The position numbers and the translations under genes are program-made. Positions 29,782-39,865 of a stretch of 64,000 nt of DNA are shown here, in pieces. Each line of letters opens with the position of its first letter. The stretch's first letter is position 1. The notes beneath the pieces are model-generated. The model did not search any database, was not told the origin of the DNA, and saw only the letters and a program-made list of their open reading frames with translations. This stretch comes from Sphingopyxis sp. PET50 (GTDB taxonomy: Bacteria; Pseudomonadota; Alphaproteobacteria; Sphingomonadales; Sphingomonadaceae). The stretch is from positions 806,001 through 870,000 of the forward strand of contig NZ_CP104207.1 of assembly GCF_025244705.1 (NCBI RefSeq), written 5' to 3'.

Positions 29782-31032
29782 ATGATCCTGCGTCCCTACG
29801 AACGTACCATCTTCAAGCGTTACCTGCTGCCGCAGCGCGGCGAGGGATTCATCTTCGTCGCCGCGGCGTTCAGCTTCATCGCGGTGATGATCGGCGTCGC
29901 GTCGCTCGTCATCGTGATGAGCGTCGTGAACGGGGTGCGCGCCGAGCTGTTCGACAAGATCGTCGGCCTCAATGGCCATGCGGTGGTGCAGGGCTTCGGC
30001 GGGCGCATCGACGGCTGGCGCGACGTGCTGAAGGAAGTACGTGCGACGCCGGGGGTCACCTCGGCGACGCCGATCATCGAACAGCCCCTGCTCACCACCT
30101 TCAACGGCCGGGTCGAGGGGGTGGCGGTGCGCGGCATGCTGGTTTCCGACATCCGCAACAACGACGTGCTGAAGGGCGAGGTGAAGCAGGGCCATCTCGA
30201 CAGCCTGACCGACGGATCGGGCACGGTCGCGCTGGGGTCCGAACTGGCGAACAATCTGGGAGCGACCGTCGGATCGCAGATCACGATCATCAACCCCGCG
30301 GGGCGGTCGACGCCCTTCGGCACGGTGCCGCGCGAGATCAGCTACCGCGTCGGCGCGATCTTTTCGATCGGCGTCTATGATTTCGACAAGACCTATATCA
30401 TCATGCCGATGGCCGATGCCCAGTTGCTGCTGCTGACCGGCGACCAGATCGGCATCATCAAGGTGCAGACCGAGGATGCCGACCGCGTCGGCGAGATATT
30501 GCGACCGCTGGCGCAGAAACTGTCGTCGCGGGCGGTGATCGCCGACTGGCGGTCGATGAACAACAGCCTGTTCGAGGCGCTGTCGGTCGAGCGGGTGGCG
30601 CTGTTCGTCATCCTGTCGCTGATCATCCTGGTCGCGGCGTTCAACATCGTGTCGTCGCTGATCATGCTGGTGCGCGCCAAAACGCGAGACATCGCGATCA
30701 TGCGCACCATGGGCGCGCCGCGCGATTCGGTGCTGCGCATCTTCGTCGCGATCGGGGTCGCGATCGGGGTCGGGGGAACGCTCGTCGGCCTGATCCTGGG
30801 TTTCGTGGCGCTCTATTTCCGCAAGGGCATATTGAACGGCATCGGGTATCTGTCGGGCCAGAATCTGTGGGATCCTTCGGTGCGTTTCCTGACTGAACTG
30901 CCCTCGAAACCCAACCCGGTCGAGATCGGCGTCGTGGTGGTGATGACGATCCTCTTCAGCTTCCTGGCGACGCTCTATCCGGCCTTCAAGGCGGCGAATA
31001 CCGATCCGGTGCAGGTGCTGCGCTATGAATGA
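29782..31032 (+). CDS. lolC: Lipoprotein-releasing permease LolC/LolE
   Basis: Inner-membrane permease that, with LolD, extracts lipoproteins for transfer to LolA. It has 416 residues: [16 protein letters not shown] start ([12 protein letters not shown]), first helix [47 protein letters not shown], a periplasmic domain, and three C-terminal helices with the FtsX-like motif [29 protein letters not shown]. The start at 29782 ([11 protein letters not shown]) fits the family; the reading frame is open upstream to 29617 but without family likeness. It overlaps lolD by 8 bp. Confidence 0.94.
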   Translation: MILRPYERTIFKRYLLPQRGEGFIFVAAAFSFIAVMIGVASLVIVMSVVNGVRAELFDKIVGLNGHAVVQGFGGRIDGWRDVLKEVRATPGVTSATPIIEQPLLTTFNGRVEGVAVRGMLVSDIRNNDVLKGEVKQGHLDSLTDGSGTVALGSELANNLGATVGSQITIINPAGRSTPFGTVPREISYRVGAIFSIGVYDFDKTYIIMPMADAQLLLLTGDQIGIIKVQTEDADRVGEILRPLAQKLSSRAVIADWRSMNNSLFEALSVERVALFVILSLIILVAAFNIVSSLIMLVRAKTRDIAIMRTMGAPRDSVLRIFVAIGVAIGVGGTLVGLILGFVALYFRKGILNGIGYLSGQNLWDPSVRFLTELPSKPNPVEIGVVVVMTILFSFLATLYPAFKAANTDPVQVLRYE

Positions 31033-31699
31033 CGTCCTGCAGCTCGTTCAGCTGACGCGCCATTTCGAACAGGGCGGGGCGCGGATCGACGTGCTGCGCG
31101 GGATCGACGCGGGACTGCGTTCGGGCGAGATCGTCGCGCTGCTCGGCCCGTCGGGGTCGGGCAAGTCGACCCTGCTGCAGGCGGTTGGCCTGCTCGAAGG
31201 CGGCTTCGGCGGCAAGATCGTGATCGACGGCGAGGACGTCACGCGCCTGGGGCAGGGCGAGCGCACGCGCGCGCGGCGCGAGAAGATTGGATTCGTCTAT
31301 CAGTTCCATCACCTGCTGCCCGATTTCAACGCGATCGAGAATGTCGTGCTGCCGCAGCTGATCCGCGGTACCGGGCAGGCCGAGGCCGAGGCGCGCGCCG
31401 AGGAATTGCTGGGGCGGCTGGGCCTTTCCGAGCGGTTGCATCACAAGCCGAGCAAGCTGTCGGGCGGCGAGCAGCAGCGCGTCGCGGTGGCACGCGCGCT
31501 GGCGAACCGGCCGCTGCTGGTGCTCGCCGACGAGCCCACGGGCAATCTCGACGAGGCGACGGCGGACAAGGTATTCGACCAGTTCGTGGCGCTGGTGCGC
31601 GACAATGGATCGGCGGCGCTGGTCGCGACGCACAACGAACGGCTCGCGGCGCGGATGGACCGCGTGCTGCGCTTGCACGAAGGGCGGGTCGAGGCGTAG
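31025..31699 (+). CDS. lolD: Lipoprotein-releasing ABC transporter ATPase LolD
   Basis: Drives lipoprotein release by LolC/E. It has 224 residues: Walker [23 protein letters not shown]-loop [21 protein letters not shown], signature [20 protein letters not shown], Walker [15 protein letters not shown] and switch His [22 protein letters not shown] is typical of LolD rather than other MacB-type ATPases. The start overlaps lolC. The frame is intact. Confidence 0.96.
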   Translation: MNDVLQLVQLTRHFEQGGARIDVLRGIDAGLRSGEIVALLGPSGSGKSTLLQAVGLLEGGFGGKIVIDGEDVTRLGQGERTRARREKIGFVYQFHHLLPDFNAIENVVLPQLIRGTGQAEAEARAEELLGRLGLSERLHHKPSKLSGGEQQRVAVARALANRPLLVLADEPTGNLDEATADKVFDQFVALVRDNGSAALVATHNERLAARMDRVLRLHEGRVEA

Positions 31700-31729
31700 G
31701 TTCGCTGTCTTGATCATAAGTCCATTACC

Positions 31730-31808
31730 CGTTCGCATCGAGCGAAGTCGAGATGCCCCTCGACGAGTGCCAAGCCGACGGGTGTCTCGACTTCGCTCGA
31801 CACGAACG
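31730..31808. repeat. Inverted repeat, family C
   Basis: CGTTCGCATCGAGCGAAGTC (from 31730) pairs with GACTTCGCTCGACACGAACG (to 31808), nearly perfect 29-bp arms with a 21-bp spacer. The sequence type (GAGCGAAGTCGAGA) is a well-known dispersed intergenic repeat of sphingomonads and relatives. It lies between lolD and gpx, and could act as a terminator. Confidence 0.85.
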
Positions 31809-31831
31809 GATTTGCTATGGAGGAACGGACT

Positions 31832-32308
31832 ATGGGTCTTTACGATCTTTCGGCAAAGCTGCCCGGTGGCGGCGAGCAGTCGCTGGCCGACTACAAGGGC
31901 AAGGTGCTGCTGATCGTCAACACCGCATCGAAATGCGGCTTCACCCCGCAATATGAGGGGCTGGAGGCGCTGTACCGCGACTATCGGGACCGCGGGTTCG
32001 AGATACTGGCCTTTCCGTGCAACCAGTTCCTCGGGCAGGAGCCGGGAGACGCGGCGGAGATCGCCAATTTCTGTTCGCTGACCTATGACGTGTCCTTCCC
32101 GCTGATGGCGAAGATCGAGGTCAACGGCGACGGAGCCGATCCGATCTTCCGATATCTGAAGAAGGAAAAGACCGGGCTGCTGGGAGGCCGGATCAAATGG
32201 AATTTCACCAAATTCCTCGTCGGGCGCGACGGCAAGGTGGCGTCGCGCCACGCGCCGGCGACGACGCCCGAGCAGCTGAGGAAAGAGATAGAGGAATTGC
32301 TGGGGTAG
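31832..32308 (+). CDS. Glutathione peroxidase (thiol type)
   Basis: Reduces hydrogen and lipid peroxides, in bacteria often with thioredoxin. It has 158 residues: VLLIVNTASKCGFTPQYEGLEALY (peroxidatic Cys in place of selenocysteine), ILAFPCNQFLGQEPGD (Gln and resolving-type Cys) and IKWNFTKFLVGRDGKVASRHAP (Trp/Asn). The start is ATG 31832 with GGAGGA upstream at 31820, preferred over the ATG at 31817. It lies between two intergenic repeats. Confidence 0.95.
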   Translation: MGLYDLSAKLPGGGEQSLADYKGKVLLIVNTASKCGFTPQYEGLEALYRDYRDRGFEILAFPCNQFLGQEPGDAAEIANFCSLTYDVSFPLMAKIEVNGDGADPIFRYLKKEKTGLLGGRIKWNFTKFLVGRDGKVASRHAPATTPEQLRKEIEELLG

Positions 32309-32320
32309 CTGCTCTAAAAT

Positions 32321-32407
32321 CCGTTCGCCCTGAGCTTGTCGAAGGGCCGTCCTTCACTTGCCACGGTGAAGAAAAGTGCGGTGCTTCGACAAGCTCAGCA
32401 CAAACGG
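32321..32407. repeat. Inverted repeat, family D
   Basis: CCGTTCGCCCTGAGCTTGTC (arm 32321-32344) faces GACAAGCTCAGCACAAACGG (arm 32384-32407). The CCTGAGCTTGTCGAAGG core is a common dispersed repeat in alphaproteobacteria. It fills the gap between gpx and dnaE; the remaining ~75 bp must hold any dnaE promoter. Confidence 0.85.
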
Positions 32408-32483
32408 AGTTGGTATGCAGCGGATGTGCATAATTTGCATACTGACGCTTCCCCGAATCGTCACATATGCCTAGCGTCACCAA

Positions 32484-35400
32484 ATGGCCTACAGCCCCTT
32501 CGTCCCCCTGCGCGTCTTTTCCAGCTACACCATGCTCGAAGGGGCGATCGATCCGAAAGCCATTGCGAAAGCCGCGCGTGACCGCGGTTTCCCGGCGATC
32601 GCGATAGCCGACCGCAACGGCCTCTATGGCGCGATGGCGTTCGGCGAGGCGTGCAAGGCGGCGGGTGTCCAGCCGATCGTCGGCGTCTTCCTGAGCATTG
32701 CGCGGCCGGGACCGCGGCTTGCGAACGGCGCGCCGCAGATCGACTGGCTGGCGCTCTTTGCGCAGGACGAGACGGGGTATAATAATCTCTGCGCGCTCGT
32801 TTCGGCGGCGCACCTCGGGCGCCCCGTCGAGCAGGACCCGCATGTCACCCTGTCATCGCTTACGGGCAAGACCGACGGACTGATCTGCCTGACCGGCGGC
32901 GGCGAGGGCGCGCTGGCGCGGCTGCTCGCGGGCGAGCAGCAGACCGCGGCGGAGGATTATGTCGAACAGCTCGAAGCCCTGTTCGACGGGCGGCTCTATA
33001 TCGAACTCTCGCGGCGCGGCGACGCGGCGGAGAAGGCCGCCGAAAAGGCGCTGATCGACATGGCCTATGCGCGCGCGCTGCCGCTCGTCGCGACCAACCC
33101 CGCGTCCTTCGTCGAGCCGCAGTTCCACGCCGCGCACGACGCGATGCTGTGCATCGCGCAATCGGCCTATGTCGAGAGCGAGGACCGGCGCGTTTCAAGC
33201 CCCGAAGCCTGGCTGAAACCGGCCGAGGCGATGGAGGATGCCTTCTCCGACCTGCCCGAGGCGATTCGCAACACGCTCGTCGTTGCGCAGCGCTGCGCCT
33301 ATATGGCGCCGAAGCGCAAGCCGATCCTGCCGAGCCTCGCGGGCGACCGCGAGGGCGAGGCGGCGCAGCTCAAGGCCGACGCGCATGCCGGGCTCGCCGC
33401 CCGGCTCACACACTATCCCGATCTCGGCGACGCGGATCGCGAGGCCTATGTGAAGCGCCTCGACTTCGAGGTCGACGTCATCACCCAGATGGGCTTTCCG
33501 GGATATTTCCTGATCGTTGCCGACTTCATCAAATGGGCGAAGGCGCACGATATTCCGGTGGGGCCGGGGCGCGGGTCGGGCGCGGGCAGCGTCGTCGCCT
33601 GGGCGCTGACGATCACCGACCTCGATCCGCTGAAGCTCGGGCTGCTGTTCGAACGCTTCCTCAACCCCGAGCGCGTGTCGATGCCCGACTTCGACATCGA
33701 CTTCTGCGAAACGCGGCGCGGCGAGGTGATCCGCTATGTGCAGGAGAAATACGGCCGCGACACCGTCGCGCAGATCATCACCTTCGGTAAGCTGAAGGCG
33801 CGGGCGGTGCTCAAGGACACCGGCCGCGTGCTCCAGATGAGCTATGGCCAGGTCGACCGGCTCGCGAAGCTGGTGCCCAATCATCCGACCGATCCCTGGA
33901 CGCTCGAACGTGCGCTCAACGGCGTCAGTGAACTGATGACCGAGTACAAGCAAGATGGCGGCGTGCGCCGCCTGTTCGACATGGCGCGCCAATTGGAAGG
34001 CCTGCCGCGGCACAGTTCGACCCACGCGGCGGGGGTGGTTATCGGCGACCGGCCGCTCGACCAGCTCGTCCCGCTCTATCGCGACCCGCGCTCGGACATG
34101 CCGGTGACGCAGTTCGACATGAAATATGTCGAAAGCGCGGGGCTGGTGAAATTCGACTTTCTGGGCCTCAAGACGCTGTCGGTGCTCAAGGAGGCGCGGC
34201 GGCTGCTCGCGCTCAGGGGCATCGACGTCGATCTCGACGCGCTCGGCTGGGACGATCCGGCGGTCTATGAACTGCTCCAGCGCGGCGACACGGTCGGGGT
34301 GTTCCAGCTCGAATCCGAAGGAATGCGGCGCACCCTGTCGGCGGTGAAGCCGACCAACTTCGGCGATATCATCGCGCTCGTCGCGCTGTACCGTCCCGGC
34401 CCGATGGACAATATCCCGCTGTTCGGCGCGCGCAAGAACGGGCGCGAGAAGATCGCCTATCCGCACCCGCTGCTCGAGGGCATCCTTGCCGAAACCTACG
34501 GCATCTTCGTCTATCAGGAACAGGTGATGCAGGCGGCGCAGATCCTCGCCGGCTACAGCCTCGGCGGCGCCGACCTGCTGCGCCGCGCGATGGGCAAGAA
34601 GGTGCAGGCTGAGATGGACGCGCAGCGCGACACATTCGTCAAGGGCTGCGGCGAGCACAACGGCATCGACCCCAGGGCGGCGAACGAGCTGTTCGACTTG
34701 ATCGACAAATTCGCGGGCTACGGCTTCAACAAGAGCCATGCCGCGGCTTACGCGCTGCTGTCGTACCAGACCGCCTGGCTGAAGGCGCATCATCCGCACG
34801 AATTCTTTGCGGCGTCGATGTCGTTCGACAGCCATCAGACCGACAAATTGTCGGTGTTCATCGACGATATGCGGCGGCTGGGCGTCGGCATCGCGCCGCC
34901 GTCGATCAACGACAGCGAGGCCGATTTCTCGGTCGGGCAGACCGACGAGGGGCTGGCGGTGCGCTATGCGCTCGGCGCGCTCAAGGGAGTCGGCGAAAAG
35001 GCAATGGAGGCACTGGTCGCCGAGCGCCGGGCGCACGGCGATTTCGCCAGCCTCGACGATTTCGCCGGACGGATCGACCCCAAACTGCTCAACCGGCGGC
35101 AGATCGAGGCGCTGGCGGCGGGCGGGGCGTTCGACCCGATCGAGCCCGAACGGCCGCGCGCCTATGCGGGCGCCGAGGCGCTGCTCGCCTGCGCCAACAG
35201 CTCGGCGCACGAACGTTCGACGGGGCAGGGCGGGCTGTTCGGCGGTGACATCGCGATCGCGCCGGTGCTGCAACTGCCCGCCGCCGAACCCTGGACGCTT
35301 GCCGAGCGGATGACGCGCGAGAAGGAGGCGTTCGGCTTCTATTTCTCCGCCCACCCGGTCGAGCAATATGAGGCGATCGTCGCGGCGCGCGGCGCGCGCA

Positions 35401-35975
35401 GCTATGGCGATATCTGCGCCAATGTCGCGATGACGCCGGGGACGCGCATCCCGATGACGATGGCGGCGATGGTCGAAAGCGCCCGCCCGCGCGTGTCGCA
35501 GCGCGGCAACCGCTTCCTCAACCTAACGCTGTCCGACCGTAGTGGCCAGTTCCAGTCGAGCTGTTTCGACGAGGGCGCGGGCAAGGTGCTGGAAGCTTTG
35601 GCGGCCGACGGCGGCTGCGCGATGCTGTCGGTCGAACTCGACCTGCTCGAGGGCGAGGAGACGCCGCGCGTCACCGTGCGCGGGGCGCAGCCGCTCGCCG
35701 ACATCGCGGCCACCGCGGCATTGCAGCTCGAATGCCGGATCGAGGCGGCGAGCGCGATCGCCGACCTCGCGCGCCTTGCCGAGCGGCGCGAGGACGCGCG
35801 CGGCACGATCGTCGTCACCACGCCCGATCCCGACACCGGGCTGGACATTCGCGTCAACCTCGGCCGCCGCTTCGCGCTCGACCCCGACCTGGTCGCGCGG
35901 CTGGAAATGGTCGCGGGGGTGATCGAACCCAGGCTGTCGCTCGTCGCGCCGCGCGATTTCCGGGTGCGTTCCTAA
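32484..35975 (+). CDS. dnaE: DNA polymerase III alpha subunit
   Basis: Replicative polymerase. It has 1163 residues with an intact frame. The N-terminal PHP domain is FSSYTMLEGAIDPKAIAKAARDRGFPAIAIADRNGLYGAMAF. The catalytic aspartates are in GPGRGSGAGSVVAWAL...SMPDFDIDFCETRRGEVIRYVQEKYG. Further motifs are LPRHSSTHAAGVVI, FDFLGLKTLSVL, FQLESEGMRRTL, LYRPGPMDNIP, YQEQVMQAAQILAGYSLGGADLLRRAMGKK and FNKSHAAAYALLSYQTAWLKAHHP. A C-terminal OB fold (TMAAMVESARPRVSQRGNRFLNLTLSD) is present. That a 3.5-kb gene is intact shows that the indels elsewhere are local. Confidence 0.98.
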   Translation: MAYSPFVPLRVFSSYTMLEGAIDPKAIAKAARDRGFPAIAIADRNGLYGAMAFGEACKAAGVQPIVGVFLSIARPGPRLANGAPQIDWLALFAQDETGYNNLCALVSAAHLGRPVEQDPHVTLSSLTGKTDGLICLTGGGEGALARLLAGEQQTAAEDYVEQLEALFDGRLYIELSRRGDAAEKAAEKALIDMAYARALPLVATNPASFVEPQFHAAHDAMLCIAQSAYVESEDRRVSSPEAWLKPAEAMEDAFSDLPEAIRNTLVVAQRCAYMAPKRKPILPSLAGDREGEAAQLKADAHAGLAARLTHYPDLGDADREAYVKRLDFEVDVITQMGFPGYFLIVADFIKWAKAHDIPVGPGRGSGAGSVVAWALTITDLDPLKLGLLFERFLNPERVSMPDFDIDFCETRRGEVIRYVQEKYGRDTVAQIITFGKLKARAVLKDTGRVLQMSYGQVDRLAKLVPNHPTDPWTLERALNGVSELMTEYKQDGGVRRLFDMARQLEGLPRHSSTHAAGVVIGDRPLDQLVPLYRDPRSDMPVTQFDMKYVESAGLVKFDFLGLKTLSVLKEARRLLALRGIDVDLDALGWDDPAVYELLQRGDTVGVFQLESEGMRRTLSAVKPTNFGDIIALVALYRPGPMDNIPLFGARKNGREKIAYPHPLLEGILAETYGIFVYQEQVMQAAQILAGYSLGGADLLRRAMGKKVQAEMDAQRDTFVKGCGEHNGIDPRAANELFDLIDKFAGYGFNKSHAAAYALLSYQTAWLKAHHPHEFFAASMSFDSHQTDKLSVFIDDMRRLGVGIAPPSINDSEADFSVGQTDEGLAVRYALGALKGVGEKAMEALVAERRAHGDFASLDDFAGRIDPKLLNRRQIEALAAGGAFDPIEPERPRAYAGAEALLACANSSAHERSTGQGGLFGGDIAIAPVLQLPAAEPWTLAERMTREKEAFGFYFSAHPVEQYEAIVAARGARSYGDICANVAMTPGTRIPMTMAAMVESARPRVSQRGNRFLNLTLSDRSGQFQSSCFDEGAGKVLEALAADGGCAMLSVELDLLEGEETPRVTVRGAQPLADIAATAALQLECRIEAASAIADLARLAERREDARGTIVVTTPDPDTGLDIRVNLGRRFALDPDLVARLEMVAGVIEPRLSLVAPRDFRVRS

Positions 35976-35976
35976 A

Positions 35977-36092
35977 GCCCCTCCCCTTCAGGGGAGGGGG
36001 TTGGGGCGGGGTCTTTAGGCGTAGGACAACCCCACCCGCTGCGGCTAACGAACAAGTTCGCAAGTCTCGCTGCCCTCCCCCGAAGGGGAGGG
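35977..36092. repeat. Intergenic palindromic repeat, family A, copy 4
   Basis: It has CCCCTCCCCTTCAGGGGAGG at the left, AACGAACAAGTTCGCAAGTC in the right half and CCCTCCCCCGAAGGGGAGGG at the end. The central long palindrome of copy 1 is replaced by a short spacer (GTCTTTAGGCGTAGGAC), so this is a reduced variant. It lies between dnaE and the acyl-CoA ligase gene. Confidence 0.88.
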
Positions 36093-36157
36093 ATATTGTA
36101 GTTGCGCCCAACGCATTCCCCGCCTTATCCAAGGCGAAACGACAAAGAGGATGCGAT

Positions 36158-37762
<1,605 letters not shown>

Positions 37763-37785
37763 GGCGGACGGAGAGAAAGCCGGAT

Positions 37786-38164
37786 CGTCGCCCCCGCGAA
37801 GGCGGGGGCCGCTGGCGGCATCGCTCAGCCGTTGAGGCGGTCAAAAAGATCGACCCATTCGGGATTGGCTTCGGAAATGAGCCGAAGTTTCCAGACCCGC
37901 TTCCATTTCTTCATCGCTTTTTCCCGGACGATAGCTTCGTCGATCCGATCGAAAGGTTCGGCATAGACCAATCGCCTCAGCTGCCATTTCTTGCAGAAAT
38001 CCGAACCTTGGCCAGATCGGTGGGCGAAGATTCGAGCCGGTAGATCGGCTGTCACACCAATGTAGAGAATGCCCATCGGCTTGTTCGTCATGATGTAGAC
38101 ATAGGCATTTCTCATCGGTCCGCGCTCCATGACGCCAGCGGCCCCCGCCTTCGCGGGGGCGACG
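37786..38164. mobile_element. 379-bp unit: GIY-YIG gene between perfect 32-bp inverted repeats
   Basis: The left arm is 37786-37817 and the right arm 38133-38164; they are exact reverse complements (CGTCGCCCCCGCGAAGGCGG continuing GGGCCGCTGGCG). Each arm is itself a hairpin. The only gene inside is a GIY-YIG nuclease whose ATG lies 2 bp from the right arm and whose stop lies 7 bp from the left arm. The unit sits between the 3' ends of two convergent genes. No clear target-site duplication is visible. The arms match family E repeats at 26340-26415 and 39308-39332. Architecture resembles REP-flanked RAYT transposase genes; mobility is inferred. Confidence 0.7.
37825..38130 (-). CDS. GIY-YIG nuclease family protein (UPF0213-like)
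   Basis: A small single-domain nuclease of 101 residues (or 96 from the internal MRNAYVYIM). The GIY-YIG signature is YVYIMTNKPMGILYIGVT (residues ~10-27). The conserved Arg is in ARIFAHRSGQGSDFCKKW, and the metal-binding Glu in AIVREKAMKKWKRVWKLRLI. It ends NPEWVDLFDRLNG, matching the short stand-alone family that is present in many near-copies in alphaproteobacterial genomes. No partner domain is present. It is enclosed by 32-bp inverted repeats, which makes a role in moving or maintaining those repeats a reasonable hypothesis. Confidence 0.93.
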   Translation of the reverse strand: MERGPMRNAYVYIMTNKPMGILYIGVTADLPARIFAHRSGQGSDFCKKWQLRRLVYAEPFDRIDEAIVREKAMKKWKRVWKLRLISEANPEWVDLFDRLNG

Positions 38165-38172
38165 CTATGCTT

Positions 38173-39288
38173 TCAGAACAACTCCATTTGCCCGTCGCGT
38201 TCGGGTGGGCGGAACAGGTCGCAGCGCAGCGGCGGAAACCGCCGGTCCATCCCATATTCGCGGGCGGCGCGCTTGACGCGGGCGCGGATGAGGTCGGGCC
38301 AGATGCCCTGACCCCGCATGCGGGTACCGAAATGGGGATCGTTGTCGCGTCCGCCACGTATGTCCTGGATCATGTGCATCACCTTGGCGGCGCGGTCGGG
38401 ATAATGCGCGGCGAGCCAGGCACGGAACAGGGGCGCGACCTCGTGCGGCAGGCGGACGAGGATATAGGAGGCGCGGATCGCACCCGCCTCCGACGCGGCT
38501 TTCATGATCGCTTCGATCTCATGGTCAGTGATCGCGGGTATGATCGGCGAGATATTGACCTGCGTCGGCACGCCCGCGTCGATGAGTCTGCGGATCGCGG
38601 CGAGGCGGCGGCGCGGGTGCGGGGCGCGGGGCTCGAGCGTGCGGGCGAGGGCGGGGTCGAGGCTGGTGACCGAGACGGCGACCCCGATCAGATCGTCCTT
38701 CGCCATTCGGGCCAACAGGTCGATGTCGCGAAGCAGGCGATCCGACTTGGTGGTGATGATGAGGGGATGCCGGGTCTCGGCCAGCACTTCGACGACCGAG
38801 CGGGTGATGCCCCATTCGCGTTCGATCGGCTGATACCCGTCGGTGTTGGTGCCGATCGCGAGCGGCGCGACCTTGTAATTGCGTTTGGCGAGTTCGGCGC
38901 GCAGCAGCTTTGCTGCGTCGGGCTTGGCGAAGAGGCGGCTTTCGAAGTCGAGGCCGGGCGACAGGTCGTGGAAGGCGTGCGTCGGGCGCGCGAAGCAATA
39001 GACGCAGCCATGCTCGCAGCCGCGATAGGGATTGATCGAACGGTCGAAGCCGATGTCGGGGGACGTGTTGCGGGCGATGATCGTTTTGGGATGCTCGATG
39101 GTGACGGTGGTGCGCAGGCGGGGTGCCGCGCCGTCGATGGTTTCGGCTTCGTCGAGCCAGTCACCGTCGGCTTCGCGTGCCAGCGAGCCGGTACGGGTTG
39201 GGCGAAGGTTGGTTGGTGCGCCGCGACCGGGGATCGGGGGGAGGGATTTTGATTCCACCGGGCGAGGATATAGCGCTGGATAGAACAA
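38173..39288 (-). CDS. PA0069-type radical SAM protein (SPL-like)
   Basis: A radical SAM enzyme of unknown substrate, related to spore photoproduct lyase. It has 371 residues. The iron-sulfur motif is NPYRGCEHGCVYCFARPTH (CxxxCxYC), followed by PLAIGTNTDGYQPIERE, PLIITTKSDRLLRDIDLL, VSVTSLDPALARTLEPRAPHPRRRLAAIRRLIDAGVP and NISPIIPAITDHEIEAIM. It ends with GRDNDPHFGTRMRGQG. The frame is intact. The start at 39288 is upstream of MF, with alternative starts possible within the first 30 residues, which are poorly conserved. Confidence 0.9.
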   Translation of the reverse strand: MFYPALYPRPVESKSLPPIPGRGAPTNLRPTRTGSLAREADGDWLDEAETIDGAAPRLRTTVTIEHPKTIIARNTSPDIGFDRSINPYRGCEHGCVYCFARPTHAFHDLSPGLDFESRLFAKPDAAKLLRAELAKRNYKVAPLAIGTNTDGYQPIEREWGITRSVVEVLAETRHPLIITTKSDRLLRDIDLLARMAKDDLIGVAVSVTSLDPALARTLEPRAPHPRRRLAAIRRLIDAGVPTQVNISPIIPAITDHEIEAIMKAASEAGAIRASYILVRLPHEVAPLFRAWLAAHYPDRAAKVMHMIQDIRGGRDNDPHFGTRMRGQGIWPDLIRARVKRAAREYGMDRRFPPLRCDLFRPPERDGQMELF

Positions 39289-39307
39289 AGGAAGAACAAA
39301 TTGCCGT

Positions 39308-39332
39308 AACCCCCGCCTGCGCGGGGGCGACG
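39308..39332. repeat. Single family E repeat arm
   Basis: AACCCCCGCCTGCGCGGGGG followed by CGACGG is one arm of the family that borders the GIY-YIG gene, with a CTGCG loop variant. It lies in the 51-bp gap between moaB and the radical SAM gene and could serve as the moaB terminator. Confidence 0.75.
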
Positions 39333-39339
39333 GATTTCG

Positions 39340-39865
39340 CTATTCCGTCAGTCGCGGAATCAGGTCGACGAAGTTGCAGGGCTTGTCGCCGGCTGTCGAG
39401 CTGGGTCGAAAGAATGCCGTTCCACGCATCCTTGACCGCCCCGGTGGAACCCGGAAGTGCGAAGATATACGTCCCGCGCGCCACCACGGCGCAGGCGCGC
39501 GACTGGATCGTCGAGGTGCCGATGCTCTGATAGCTCAGCCAGCGGAACAGTTCGCCGAAGCCGGGAATGTCCTTGCCGTCGAGCGCGTGCAGCGCCTCGG
39601 GCGTGACGTCGCGGCCGGTGACGCCGGTGCCGCCGGTGGTGATGACGACATCGACTTCGGGATCGTCGATCCAGTTGTGGAGGCGCGAAACGATCAGCGA
39701 CTTTTCGTCGCGGATGATTGCGCGGTCGGCGAGGATATGGCCAGCGCCGGTGAGCAGGTCGACGAGCGTGTCGCCCGATCTGTCGTCGGTCGCGCTGCGG
39801 CTGTCCGAAATGGTCAGGACCGCGATGCGGACCGGTTTGAAGTTGAGACTTTCGTCAATCGGCAT
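39340..39865 (-). CDS. moaB: Molybdenum cofactor biosynthesis protein MoaB, frameshift near C-terminus
   Basis: MogA/MoaB-type molybdopterin adenylyltransferase. Visible are VRIAVLTISDSRSATDDRSGDTLVDLL, VVITTGGTGVTGRDVTPEAL, PGFGELFRWLSYQSIGTSTIQSRACAVVARGTYIFALPGSTGAVKDAW. Near 39385-39395 (GTCGCCGGC) the frame shifts. The other frame continues KPCNFVDLIPRLTE and then TAG at 39340-39342, the conserved C-terminus (PCNF). Without the shift the protein would run on with unrelated residues to 39161. It has about 174 residues. It overlaps the transglycosylase start by 11 bp. Confidence 0.9.

Noticed and set aside
37825-38130. GIY-YIG gene as a homing endonuclease of an intron or intein
   Set aside because: It stands between genes, has no DNA-binding extension and is not inside a conserved gene.
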